Shown here piece by piece: positions 1 through 13,029 of a stretch of 64,000 nucleotides of DNA. This DNA is from Dichotomocladium elegans (lineage: Eukaryota; Mucoromycota; Mucoromycetes; Mucorales; Lichtheimiaceae). The notes below the pieces were generated by a model. That model saw nothing but the letters and a program-made list of their open reading frames with translations, made no database searches and was not told the DNA's origin. Every line of letters begins with the position of its first letter. Position 1 is the first letter of the stretch. The position numbers and the translations under genes were made by a program. The stretch spans positions 1,054,001 through 1,118,000 of the forward strand of contig JAIXMN010000002.1 in the NCBI GenBank assembly GCA_025716815.1. The letters are read 5' to 3'.

Positions 1-1709
1 GAAGCGGTAAGGATGCGGCTAAAACCCGAAGGCTTGTCGCCAAGCGAGAAGGAAAGAACAGAAAAAATGCGAATAGCGGGCTGTTTCCATTCGCCAAAAA
101 ACTAAAGAAAAAAAGCCTGGACAGTTTTCACATTGCATTTGATCTTTGTTTCCATAACCCGGGAAAAATCGCCCGCAAAGCAAGGGAACCACTGCCAAAA
201 GTAAAGAAACGGAAAGCGGGTAGCGCAGACGATCGGAGCCGCCAAAATCCAGTTGTCGTAAAATCCAGTTGTCGTAAAATCCAATTGTCGTTCAATCCAA
301 TTGTCGTTCAATCCAATTGTCGTTCAATCCATATGCCGTCCAATCCAAATCCAGTTGCCGTGAAACCGTGAGAGTTTCGTGATCAGGAAAAATGTGCCTT
401 TTTATATTTTCCTTTTCATGCTCAGACTGGTAATGTGACCTGTGACTTCCAATGACGTTAGTCTGCCAAGCCTCTTGGGCCGTATGACAACCGAACAGGG
501 CTCCCCCACCCCATAGATGAATGCACCAGAACGATATTCTCCTAAAGCAACGCAAAAGCTGCGTGCGTTTCGTCATTGGGTCTCTGAACATCTCACGTTT
601 TTGCGCCTTTCTAACAGTTCGGACGCCGAGCCAAGCTCAGTAACTCAGACATACCTAAAAAAGATGTGGGAATGCTACCATTAGGATCACCAGCAACAAT
701 ATGGCAATGAACGTCAAGAATCGCGCGTATGTAAAGGCCCTAGCAATCTTAAAATCATACTCAAATGCTGCGAAGACAGGCATGACCAGGGAAGTGTATC
801 CCGGTGTTGAAGCAGAGACAGTGAAAAACGCAAGCCGTGAGAACAGAAGACAGACACAGGCCAAGAAAGGATTGGCAGCGCTATCGCTGCCAATTGCGTA
901 GAAGAAAGGATACTACTCTAAAATCAATGCTAATAGAACAAGGGAAGGGCAGCACTACGGCTGGGAATCGACTTTAAGTACATTCTACCACAGGTCTTGC
1001 ACCAAGCCAGATAAGTATCAGGGACAAGGCATAACCAGAAGGACCTGCTGGAATAGGTCAATAGACTGAAACAATGATCAGATTAACACGATGAGGATAA
1101 TCTGACGATGTTTATTACAACAAACTGCGATGGTATTTTCTACGAGATGAAATGAAAAGGCAGGATGGGATGTATTGAGGTTCATTGCAGGAGTAAACAC
1201 TCTCAATGGATCTATTTTTTCGGTCATAAAAGTAAGTTTGGCAGAGGGCGCTCTCAAGATCAATGGTGGAACAGCCTTTAACAATATTCTTTGGAGAAGT
1301 CGTCTGCAATCTTGGAAAGTCAAAGGGTGCGGCCATTCGTTTGAGCACACCAAGGATTGCAGAAAGGTAGCGAAGAGCCGGCTGTAAATAACTGAGTATC
1401 CATGTCATTTCCCCAGATAATACCTGTTTATATATAAGTTAAAGCTGATGGGAGAGGCATCGTGGTTTCTGTTGAATACCACCCCCTCTGCTACACAATG
1501 GGTTGATATCAGGAATGACGAAAAGGAGGAAAATGCTGAGTGCCGACGGCGCTGATAAGGAGATGCCGCGATATGTAACATTTACATATATATTCCTGGC
1601 TGTTTTGCTATGTATCGCTGGAAAATCTCATCCTGTCTTAGCCAGTGTGTAATATGCATTCGTGCTCTTTTATCTGACTTGTGATATTCCCTAAGTTAGA
1701 ATCTACATT
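1..1709 (-). repeat. Left arm of a ~1.7-kb inverted repeat (truncated by window edge)
   Basis: This stretch reappears, nearly identical, as its reverse complement at about 32010-33720. Bases 1-50 match 33671-33720 reversed. The inner boundary falls near 1700-1709, at the shared word ATTCTAACTTAGGGA read on the minus strand. It encodes matching spurious ORFs on both copies (for example the 99-codon frame at 292-591 on the minus strand) but no recognisable transposase, integrase or reverse transcriptase. Substitutions and a few short indels separate the copies, so they are old enough to have diverged slightly. The left copy runs off the window, so the full element length is unknown. It could be a non-autonomous DNA transposon, a solo LTR or a low-copy segmental repeat; the sequence does not decide. 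Confidence 0.85.
243..360. repeat. Tandem array of ~7 units of 16 bp
   Basis: Units of the form AAAATCCAGTTGTCGT and TCAATCCAATTGTCGT follow one another with one or two changes each; the last unit carries a short insertion. The matching array in the other arm (33361-33478) has the same number of units but a different mix of variants, which suggests unit-by-unit conversion or replication slippage after duplication. Confidence 0.85.
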
Positions 1710-2169
1710 ATTTTTCAAAATCAAACTCGCACCCTGCCAGTTCTGGAAGTCGCAGAATCGCAAAAATACAGATCGCATTTTGCCCAGAAATCTTTACAAA
1801 TCGAACGTCACAAGAATACACGGCAAGATGTCGCAAATCCATCCCATCCTTATGACTCTTTCTCTTTATAAACTTTTACATTCTGAAATGAGCTATCTAT
1901 TTTTTTACGACGATGGCCAAGGTCATGTCGTTGGTGAGCGTTGGCTGACCTGAATCTATGGACTATGTCATTAATGAGAAAATGTACTCTCTTCAATCCG
2001 TTCGTCCTTATAATGAATATCTGCGTACCATATCGTGCAAAGATAACCCTGAGCTTACTGCCACGAACATTCCCAAGCGAAAGGATCCAGACATTCGGAT
2101 GAAAGAAGCGGGGATCAAGCGCAATACACAGCGTACACTGACCAAGATAAAGTCAGATTTTTCAAACTG

Positions 2170-3005
2170 GTGTTTGAGGAAGTATTGAGTGCATCAACTG
2201 CAGCAAAACAGCTAGGAATCCATGTTCGACCAGCTCAGGGGTGGGCGTCACAGTACGAAAAGGACACTGATAGCGTTTTTAAAAAACGTAGAGGCAGAGG
2301 TCGTTCACGTATTTTCAACGAAAGGCATAAGAGCGCTGTTTTAGAATGGGCTGATGAGAATACGTCAATTGCCTTGGAGCGACTGACGCAGCAGTTGCTT
2401 CAAAGATTTGAGGGTTTTAAAGTATTTAAAACGACGCTCCATCGATTTATGAAAAATGAATGCAACTTGTCATTAAAGAAGGCTTGGTTTTAGCTGTAGA
2501 CAGGAATAGTGGTGCAAAGATCTAAGAGCGCCCTGGTTGGGTGCGAACGATGGTACATGGCTGACATTGACTTTAGAAAAGCTATGTTTTGCTTGATGAA
2601 CCTGGATTCCATATTAACATGAAGCGCAGCATGGCATGGTTCAAAAAAGGGACTTCTGCAATAGTTACAGTGTCAAAAACAAGAGCGGAAACAGCTACAA
2701 TCCCGGGAGCAATTTCGGCATCAAGCATCATTAAATGTAGCTTGAGATTCCCATAACTGCTAGCCAAAAGAAAAAGAGCGGGATAGGACATAGCTGCAAT
2801 CAACGAAACTGGAACTGAACATTTTTTCAGCTTTCTTAAGGCTACCATGGATGAAATGGATAAGTATGGTCGTGTGAAGGGCTATTACTTGGTAATAGAT
2901 AATGGGCCTATTCATAGGGGTGAGGAAATCTCTAAACATATAGGTCTCGAAGATATCGATGTGCCTATCTTCCATCCTCTTCGCTTGAACCCAATCTTGT
3001 TGAAC
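2170..3005 (+). pseudogene. Degenerate Tc1/mariner-like (DDE_3) transposase
   Basis: The 5' part (2170-2493) reads as a helix-turn-helix domain with the core STAAKQLGIHVRPAQGWASQ, followed by a basic linker and a second helical segment ending FMKNECNLSLKKA. The catalytic part follows in shifted frames: the first-Asp region reads LDEPGFHINMKRS near 2588-2630 and the second-Asp region reads YYLVIDNGPIHRGEEISKH near 2883-2940. Frameshifts and stops separate these blocks, so no intact protein is possible. Related relics lie at 11695-12451, 23228-23440 and 58080-58390. The family assignment rests on the order HTH, D, D and the LDEPGFH and IDNGPIH motifs typical of IS630/Tc1/mariner enzymes. Confidence 0.8.
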
Positions 3006-3789
3006 GGTTTTGGCCGGTTGTGAAGAGCAAAAAATAAAGCGTAATAAGTTCTTGGAAAGTGAAGCACATGATGACCCGAATCAATGAAATATCGAATCAC
3101 TTGAAGTTGAGCGATTTTGAACGATTCGCCTCTCATTCTTACAGGCGTCTAGTTTACTACCGTAATGTGATAATTCTACAGAGACCATCATGATATGTAC
3201 ATGAATATGAATATGTATAAAAGAGAGTGAATATGAGAAGATACTGGATCCCAAATTTCTTTGGATATGTTGAAGGACTGTCAAGATATAAAGAACACTA
3301 CTCCTATATACAGTGATGCAGTATTAGTTCAAATCTCGGATAACAAAATATGAAATAGACTCTTAATTATAACAGGTGAATAGTCACTTTTCTTATTTGC
3401 ATAAAAAGGCTCATCAACGAAAAGATGATAAAGAGCTTTCATTCAGAGTAATGGCTGTGAAATCTTGTGGAATGTATGTTAGTTTATCATTGATAATACA
3501 TGTATAATTACACATATGTTCATTGATACGAGACAACAAGTTTGTATCTTGATCATCATGATGACCATATGAAAAATCAAATGGCCCATTTAAACTTGGC
3601 TGCAACAAAACGCTGGGCTGATAAACAAGAAGCATCGTGAAATAGCAGCGATGAGAATCGTAGATGTAAGTTTTCTGAAGAAGGATATCATCTAACACAT
3701 TGTTTCAGTATTGTTAATCACATGGATAACTGATTTCTCTCATAAAATAGGGATTCTGAGCGAACTATTTCCTCTTTATCAAATCCATC
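3006..3789. other. AT-rich stretch, nothing recognised
   Basis: No ORF with family resemblance on either strand. The sequence is AT-rich and probably continues the decayed transposon of 2170-3005, for example as its 3' flank. Confidence 0.5.
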
Positions 3790-3930
3790 GTTAGCCTCTC
3801 TTCCATGGGTCATCCGGTATGAATTTTATATCGACTTGCTTGTTATTCGAACCTAACACCTTCTGTCCTTTGTAGATTGACCAATTGTACCCGCGCTTGA
3901 TGAGTCATAGAAGAGGGGCCAAAATGGAAT
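3790..3930 (-). repeat. Dispersed repeat fragment, copy A
   Basis: Read on the minus strand, this aligns over about 110 bp with 16125-16260 (+). Shared words include GGTCAATCTACAAA and CAAGTCGATATAAA. Both copies can be read as a short peptide containing GQSTKD followed by R residues, so it is likely an old coding fragment of a mobile element. A third, weaker copy lies at 12660-12770. Confidence 0.65.
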
Positions 3931-4271
3931 CGCATCATACGGTAGGACTGCGGTTTGGCTGCCTTGCGCGCACCCGCTGCTTCTGGCGTGCTCTTGCCGC
4001 TCCCTCCGGCGTTGCCTGTCCCTGCTCCTGACGCTGCTCCTGACGCACCATCGATTCTCCGCCATGATTATAGCCATGTGCACATCTGGATATTACTGGT
4101 GCGAGCTGGGTTGGTAAGTCAAAGGATAAAGTGGATCGATCAATGGTTTCTGTAGACTAACGAAATCTTCCACCTGTTGATACGACGATTTTGTATAACT
4201 TAATGCGAAGATCTACCCGCCATAAGAAAAAATAGTCGATGATTGTTGCAAATTGCTGTTTTATAGCGTCC

Positions 4272-4843
4272 ATGACTGACGAAGTATCGCTGGACAAGTT
4301 TACGAGAAGACTAAGTGAACTGGTTCGCATGCCATGCGAGAAGCCACTTTCCACGAGCATGGACGGAGGCAAATCCGCATTGCATTAGCCTACGAAAGCA
4401 CTCGTCTGTTGCCAGCGAACTCAGGAATTTTACCAGATGATCCAACTCAAGCCTAAACCCAAGCAACGCGAGGGTATCTCAGTATTCGCGAATGAACGGC
4501 GTTGCGGCCATGGATTTGGATGCCACCGGTTTTAGATGTAACTCAGGCTGTCCTTGGCATAATGGTAACCGAAATGCTAACCGTGGCAGAATGACCATCT
4601 CTACTGAGAAAAGAATGTGTTGGGTTGCGGAGACCCGCAGACACCCAGCTCGAGGGGGCTGTATCGAACGCACTGAATCTCGCAATCAGCACAAGGGTTA
4701 CCAACAGTGGCCAAAATCTTATTGTGGAGATCGAATCAACCAAGAAGGATTTCCTAGAGGATTCCCTCATCGACCTCACTGATAGTGTACATGTTCCCAT
4801 AAATTCGGGCATACACCGTAGGCGTGAAAGAGAAACGTCGTGA
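4272..4843 (+). CDS. Possible unrecognised multi-exon gene
   Basis: Several open stretches in the same orientation look coding but I could not join them with certainty. The best is the last one, about 4643-4800, which reads as a helical segment beginning QLEGAVSNALNLAIS and containing ESTKKDFLEDSLIDLTDS. A plausible acceptor (GACCCGCAG) precedes it. Upstream candidates are an ATG at 4272 (MTDEVSLDKFTRRLSELV) and a segment near 4350-4450 (LAYESTRLLPANSGILPD) in another frame. I recognise no family. It precedes the Pom33-like gene by about 250 bp in the same direction, so it could alternatively be untranslated or decayed sequence. Confidence 0.25.
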
Positions 4844-5095
4844 TGGTGGTATTGTTTCGCTGAGGGCGAAGGCGACGGGAAGACTATGTGAAGGCGGAGT
4901 TTTGTTGGCTTTGGGTTTCTTTTAAAGTTCACCAAGCCTTTTTTTTTTGCGCGGTTCACGGTTAATACAATGTCATTCATGAAGGTTGCGAAGCTTTGAC
5001 TGCATAAAAACGCTACCACTTAGTCGTTCCAAGCTGATTTGCGTATTTGTTTCTTCTTTTTTTATGGTGGTTCAATGCCGCGTATGCGCGATTAG

Positions 5096-6075
5096 TCTCT
5101 TCAAGCTATTTGGTTTGCTGGTCATGGAGCAACCTTATACTTTACTATCGTGTATTTTGTCTCAATGGCGATTATGCATCCAAACACGTTTTCGTACAAG
5201 GGAGCCTATCTTAGCGCATGCATTTCATACGGGATTATTGTCTTCAAGACGTACGCCGTAAGATATACGCACAACAATTCTGCGCACGGTCCCGCTGCTG
5301 TGAATGAGTCGAACTGACGCACATGGGGGTTACATGTTGAAACAGGACCGCAAGACAACCTCCAGACACTATGCCCATCGTTATGCGACAGACGAGAACG
5401 TGCAGTATTTGATCCTGGCCTTGTTTTGGCTCTTCCTTAATCCCGTGCTAGGTATGTTGTTTCCTGTCCTGCAAAGAGGAAAAAAAAAAACAAAGCACAG
5501 CTGGATTAATTTTTCTTCTTCTTGTCGCGGGGCGGCAGTTACGCTGATCCCTTACGCTACCTACGCAGCATTCCACACCTTCTCCTATTTGCGCACGACC
5601 GTAATTTCCGATACACTTATACAACAGAAGATCAAGACGTGGACCAATGCCAACTACAACGCCGCAATGCGCTTCGTAGCCATTATTGAGGTGGTCGCCA
5701 TTACATTTGTTTTAGCGCTTCAGCTTTATAGGTAAGCGAAAGGAATTAGGACCGACTGTGTGAGGTTGGCGGGTCGGGTCGGTTGGGGTACGCGGTGAAA
5801 GACGGGTAATCGCGTGTTGGAAATAGAAAGAAAAAACGCTTACCCTCTCTTCATTCCGACGTCATTGGAAAAAAAAAAGTCTGCAGATACTCCCACTTCT
5901 TGGGCACATGGTCTTTCTACGATATCGATACCTCTCGTCGCCTTTTACACGCGCCGCATTCCACGATGTCGACGTGAATCTGATACCACGCGTTCCCCGG
6001 GCACTCAAGAGGACGTACGAGAGTCTACGCGGTGTACTCATTCGATTGGGCACCCAACAGGAAGACTGCCAATAA
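5096..6075 (+). CDS. Pom33/Tmem33-family ER and nuclear-envelope membrane protein (5' exon unresolved)
   Basis: Exons that join in frame: 5096-5257, 5346-5451, 5539-5731, 5880-6075 (stop TAA 6073-6075). The product is a polytopic membrane protein. The first exon gives a hydrophobic helix followed by HPNTFSYKGAYLSACISYG. The middle gives VTLIPYATYAAFHTFSYLRT and a further membrane helix. The C-terminus gives HMVFLRYRYLSSPFTRAAFH. This order and these signatures match Tmem33 / yeast Pom33-Per33 / fission yeast Tts1, proteins that shape ER tubules and support nuclear pore distribution. About 188 residues are assigned; the family usually has 230-280, so one short 5' exon with the start codon is missing from my model and should lie between about 4840 and 5095. 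The last two introns are 87 and 148 nt. Confidence 0.75.
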
Positions 6076-6687
6076 AAGCAAAATCACCCTTTGTGGGCTA
6101 TTTTTTTTTGACAAGCACGTGTAGGCATTTCCTTGCGGGTTTGGGGGGGGGAGCGAATGCAGCTAGAGCGGACGTCGATGGGATTGACAAACACCACACA
6201 CAAAAAAAAACGGCTGACAATTTTTTGTGCAATGGGCCTTGCTCTTTTTTTTTTTTTTTTACATGTGTGAGTTTATTGAGAAATGAGAAAAATGCTTTGT
6301 GATTAGTCTATAATATGGATACGTGAAGAAAAAAGAAAAAACATAGGATATGGGCGGCCACTTAAAAAAATGTAGACATGAGTAAGAATGAGACATAGAC
6401 GAAGGGCATAGAGAACCATAGGTTTCGAACTTTCGTGGGGGGGGTGGAGAATGTTAAATGGGTTGGGTGCATGGGGCGGAAGGGGTGATGGAGAGCGAGA
6501 GAGCGAAATATGCAAGAGAGACGAACGCACAGACGCGGCGGGGGTCCAAAGCAGGACCCATGATTTAGGAAGAGGGGGCGTTACTGATGACGTTCAAAGG
6601 TTGAGTGAAGAAAAGGGGGCGAATATGTGTGTCGATGGAGGCTGGCGAGAAGAGGAGGGAAGAGAGAGCAGATCAGGTCCACCGTAG
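6076..6687. other. Intergenic region between convergent genes
   Basis: Shared 3' space of the Pom33-like gene (+) and the C2H2 gene (-). It contains A/T and G homopolymer runs but no ORF of note. Confidence 0.5.
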
Positions 6688-8990
<2,303 letters not shown>

Positions 8991-9009
8991 ATAGGAACAA
9001 TCTTTTTCT

Positions 9010-9690
9010 CGAGAGAAGGACTCATGAGTCTGACGTTTGGTGAATTCCTATCCCCTGGCTTTCGTCAGGCCCAGGATTTACGCCAAGTTGATCCGATGTC
9101 TCCAGTCCTATTCAACCTTGTATTGGAAACATTGCTGATCGTCATTTTTAATGACAGCTCCTTCCAGGGTATTCAACCATCCATATCTACGTCCTCCCTT
9201 CCGATCGCTCCGCCAAGGCCGCTTAAATGCCTCGCTTGTGCTCGCGGTGTCCTTGTCTTCCTTGCAGATTCTTCCCACCTGGACTGCTTGCATTTCCACC
9301 TTGCGAATCATTAAGCCCCACCCAATGCCAAGCTGAATCGTCATAAGAATGCAGGCATTCTCTTTGTCTGGGCGTCCACTTCTTATTTGGTCATCAAGCT
9401 TGATCACCGCCGGATTCCCGGCCTGTCATCACTGGACATGGTCAAATCGCTTAGTGTACCCTGGGTATCCTCTTGCCACATCCCGTCTACAGATGGAAGT
9501 GCTTTTGGTCAAATTGTTGCAATCTCTCGAGTGTGACTATCAATTCCACAGTTGGAAACAATGGAAACAACTGTCTATGCAAGCTCGCGCGACCATTTTA
9601 AATTATCTGATACTCCCACAGGTCCGTCACGCCCTCCGAATTTGTTGGGTTCCCCAGAGGTGTCTCCATCGTGTTTATTCCACTGAATAA
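9010..9690 (+). pseudogene. Decayed non-LTR (LINE) reverse transcriptase
   Basis: The frame near 9060-9160 reads GFRQAQDLRQVDPMSPVLFN followed by LVLETL, which is the RT domain block usually written LRQGDPLSPLLFNLVLE. Near 9220-9290 it reads PLKCLACARGVLVFLADS, the expected KCLAYADDVLVFL block with the catalytic YADD destroyed. Further on, in shifted frames, come residues resembling the thumb (ILNYLILPQVRHALRICWVP). The DD to RG change and the frameshifts mean it is inactive. The 5' end and any endonuclease domain are not recognisable. Confidence 0.75.
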
Positions 9691-10319
9691 CTTTCTTATG
9701 CACAATACTTAATTTTCAAAATAAGCTTCGTAAGGGAGGAAAATTATGACGCATGTAAAGTAATATAAAATGTCGCATAAAAACACGAAACTTGTCGCAT
9801 GGATAAAGAAGGCCGGAAACATAACCGTTACCCAGCAGAAAATGTCAACCCGCCTCTTACCTTTAACTTACCCCAAAGTAACTAGGTGTGTGTCGGCGGT
9901 AACCGGAGCGGAAGAGAGGGGGAAAGGAAGGATCTGGAGCTGTTGAGCATCCACGGTGGATGCGATGGCAGAAGGGTTGGAGAAAGGAACGAAGATGTTC
10001 GACGACGGACCAACGATGACTCCAGCAGTAGAAACATCAGGAGAAGCAAAGGAGAAAGCAGATGAACAAAAGCACTTTGACGAAGCCATGGTGAAAGACC
10101 TGCGCGGGTGCAGCCAAACCATGGTCCCTCCCAAATCCCATATCCTCTCACTCCCATGGCATTTGAGTTAGCCTGACATCGTTATATACAAAGGATCCGG
10201 AATATTAGAAGATTGCAGAATGGAACAAGTCGGTATGATAGGATTATATACGTTCAAGCACAAGTGAGGAGGAGGATGGATTTGGTAAATAAAATCAGTT
10301 GCCCAAGTCCCCGTTATAT

Positions 10320-10740
10320 ATAATAAAATCGAGGTCCCGTTGATCCAGAAATTATCACATGCAAATACATTAAGGAGTGCACGAACAACATTGTCACCGC
10401 TGATACCACTTCGGCGTTACAAGACTGTAATGCTCTAACCGAATACCAAGTATTGATACGTACGGCATAGCGCTTTGTAACAGTTCGACCAACATCTATC
10501 ATGCGGCCTTGATTACCAAGCAACACCTCAGCAGGATTACTAAGAAAGTCAATGGCCTTACCAAACAATACTATCCCGAAACCAAGATTACTTACATACT
10601 ATAAACCAACTTATTGATGAGAAATCATACACATAACCTTAACCGTTCAAGCTAGTATAAGTATGCCATTAGTTAGCAATACAATAAAGATCAGTTCCTG
10701 TTTTATTTTAGTGTTACGGCTTAATTCAACTCTTTATCAA
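10320..10740 (-). repeat. Ancient dispersed repeat, copy 1
   Basis: Aligns with 57660-57990. On the minus strand both copies encode similar peptides (SNPAEVLLGNQGRMI here, SDPVDTLLGNRDHMI there, then RTVT). The flanking non-coding part also aligns: the word CTAGTATAA and the trailing AATAAA-rich stretch are shared. I do not recognise the element family. Confidence 0.6.
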
Positions 10741-11694
10741 GTATAAGTTTATTTTACAATATATAAAATACCTCAAGTGCTCATTATCGAAAAATCACGA
10801 TGTGATCAATAATTCGTGTCTCTTCCTGGTATCAATTTGGCCTTATTTTGCCGTAAGGTTTGCTCCTCGAAGGCAACCTTTTGTTGACTTGGTGATAACA
10901 AGTTATTGTGATTTCGTAGGGACGAAAGGTGATTTCACTGCACCGTTTCCGCTGCTTAGTCCTCCTTGCACCACCATTATGTTAATATCATCAAGCTAGT
11001 TTTAGAAACTTTCATCCTACCAGCCCAAACGCCACGTCAGAGCCTCTCAAACATCTCCTTTCTCCATCGTAAAAACAAGCTTCCTTGAATTTGGACAAGA
11101 GCTTCCCGAAATCACACTTCCCTTCCCTGCACGACACTTACCTTTGAAGCAATATCCGCCTACCATTCGACTCCGCTTTCCGATATTGATGAGGACGCTT
11201 TTTCGTCAACCATCAGCCCCTGCAATCACTATCCTTTGCGCCTTCAGACACCATGGCTGCCTTATGGATACCGTCGACTCTTATTGGCATTCATTGGTAC
11301 GCCCACAACCACTTAAAACGCCTTCATCCTCTATCAATACCATTCCACATATTCGTAATAACCACCACCGAGAGCTAACTCATTAAGCACCTTACTATAA
11401 CATATGCTTTTACATTGTTCATGTCTTTTGTTGGTACCATATATGAAGATATCAGAGTGATAGGACTGTATGTCAACGTCGCATACTCTACTTACTTTTT
11501 CTATGTACCTGGAAAGACGCATTACAGTTGCTGTCTATTACGACAGTTGGCCAAACATCCGTAAGAATGAGAAACGAAACCTTCGAAATCACTTTAAGCA
11601 ATCAGGTGTATCACTGGTTCGGTCATCAATGTCTCGCTTTCCAAGAACCTATTTCATTTTATTTTGCTCTTGTCAACTGACTAAAACTGCTCAA
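10741..11694. other. No gene recognised
   Basis: AT-rich sequence with short open frames only. Position between two transposon relics suggests more decayed mobile DNA. Confidence 0.4.
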
Positions 11695-12451
11695 TCAGAT
11701 TGAGTTCAAGTGGTTATGGTGGAATGTAATCGCATCGATCTCCTCAGCCTTATGGATAGGTGCATTATCCATTACCAAATAGTAGTCGTTCATATGTTCA
11801 TAGTTATCCATCTTGCCCATTGTAGCCTTCAAGAAGCTGAGATAATGGCCAGTGACTGTTCCTCTGCTAATAATCTCAGAAACCTTTGTTCGCTTTCGTT
11901 TCTGGTCGAAATTAGTGGAGGTCTTAAGCTGGATGTAATCAAAAGATGCAGAGATTGCACCCAAGGCCGTAGTCGCTTTTGTTCTTGCTTTGAGTAGAGT
12001 TACCACAGCAGTAGGCACATTTTGACCATACTATACTACATTTTATGTTAACACGGAAGGCCAACTAATCAAGGAAAACATGGCCTTTTCTAAAGTTTAT
12101 GTCTGTCTCATTTCATTTGCGTATCCATTCAAACCGCTCTTGGATCTTGGCTCCACTGTTCTTGTCAACGAATTAAAACCTGGTATTTTTCAAATATCAG
12201 TTGCATTCATTCTTCATAAGCCGAGAAAGTGTTGCCTTGGACACTTGGATTACTTCAAGAACTAGTGATGGGTTCTCATTAACCTTTTCTAAAATAATTC
12301 TCTTATCTTCATCGTTGAAAATGTGCGGACAATCATCAGAGCTTTTACTCTTTTTAAATAAGTTGCCCGGATATATTTCATACTGCAGCGCCCATCTTTG
12401 TGCCAAGCGAACCTGAATTCCCAACTGCTTTACAGCGGCTGACGCACTCAT
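11695..12451 (-). pseudogene. Second degenerate Tc1/mariner-like transposase
   Basis: Read on the minus strand. The helix-turn-helix part (12451-12197) begins SASAAVKQLGIQVRLAQRWA and ends LMKNECN. After a gap, the catalytic part (12018-11695) contains GALGAISASFDY-like residues and YYLVMDNAPIHKAEEID with the second catalytic Asp. It is clearly related to the relic at 2170-3005 (compare IDNGPIH and MDNAPIH) but carries independent damage. The segment with the first Asp is missing or scrambled between the two blocks. Confidence 0.8.
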
Positions 12452-12659
12452 AATCCCGTTTTGTAGCTTACTCTGTACTTTCCTTCATATGCACACTACG
12501 TAACAGGTTCATGGTTGCGTACACGATGAAGCGTGTGGAAATAATCAGTGTGAGAACTGGTTGTTTGGAGGGTGTACGTTTCTTCATCAACAACATGGGC
12601 CCGTCCATCTTCATAAAAAAATTGAATAATTTGTAGTATGGTGAAAGAGAAAAGAGGTT

Positions 12660-12770
12660 TACCCTCAGGAAGGCGTTCTGCTTTTTATAGTGATGGCTTT
12701 GCCATGAAGCGACACCATCCGAATTCCTTTCTGGGCAAACAGACTTCTATTTTTGACATCCTCTGACTTC
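12660..12770 (+). repeat. Dispersed repeat fragment, copy C
   Basis: Resembles 16190-16290: both contain GGAAGGCGTT and, about 80 bp further, TTTCTGGGCAAAC followed by GACTTCTATTTTTG. Lies about 260 bp upstream of the hydrolase start codon at 13030. Confidence 0.55.
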
Positions 12771-13029
12771 CGGAAAAGAGTGTATACCCTCAGAAGGAGG
12801 GAGCACATGATGTCGTTTTGATATGGGGCGCGCGCAAGGTATTTCGGAGCGTAGGGTGGTCCCTATCCAGCTAAAATCAGCATGTGACGTATCCCAGAAA
12901 AGTGTAAATGGGTCCAGCGGGTAGCGAATCAACCCATTTAGAACCCCGCCAATCGAAGCAGGCCCAACTCCCTTTCCCATAAGTTGTTTGTGAAGCAAGT
13001 CTCGTCTATTGGGTGGTTCGTTACATGAC

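Noticed and set aside
4543..5019. 158-codon minus-strand frame
   Set aside because: No motif, low-complexity Ser/Pro and Leu content, and it opposes better plus-strand signals.
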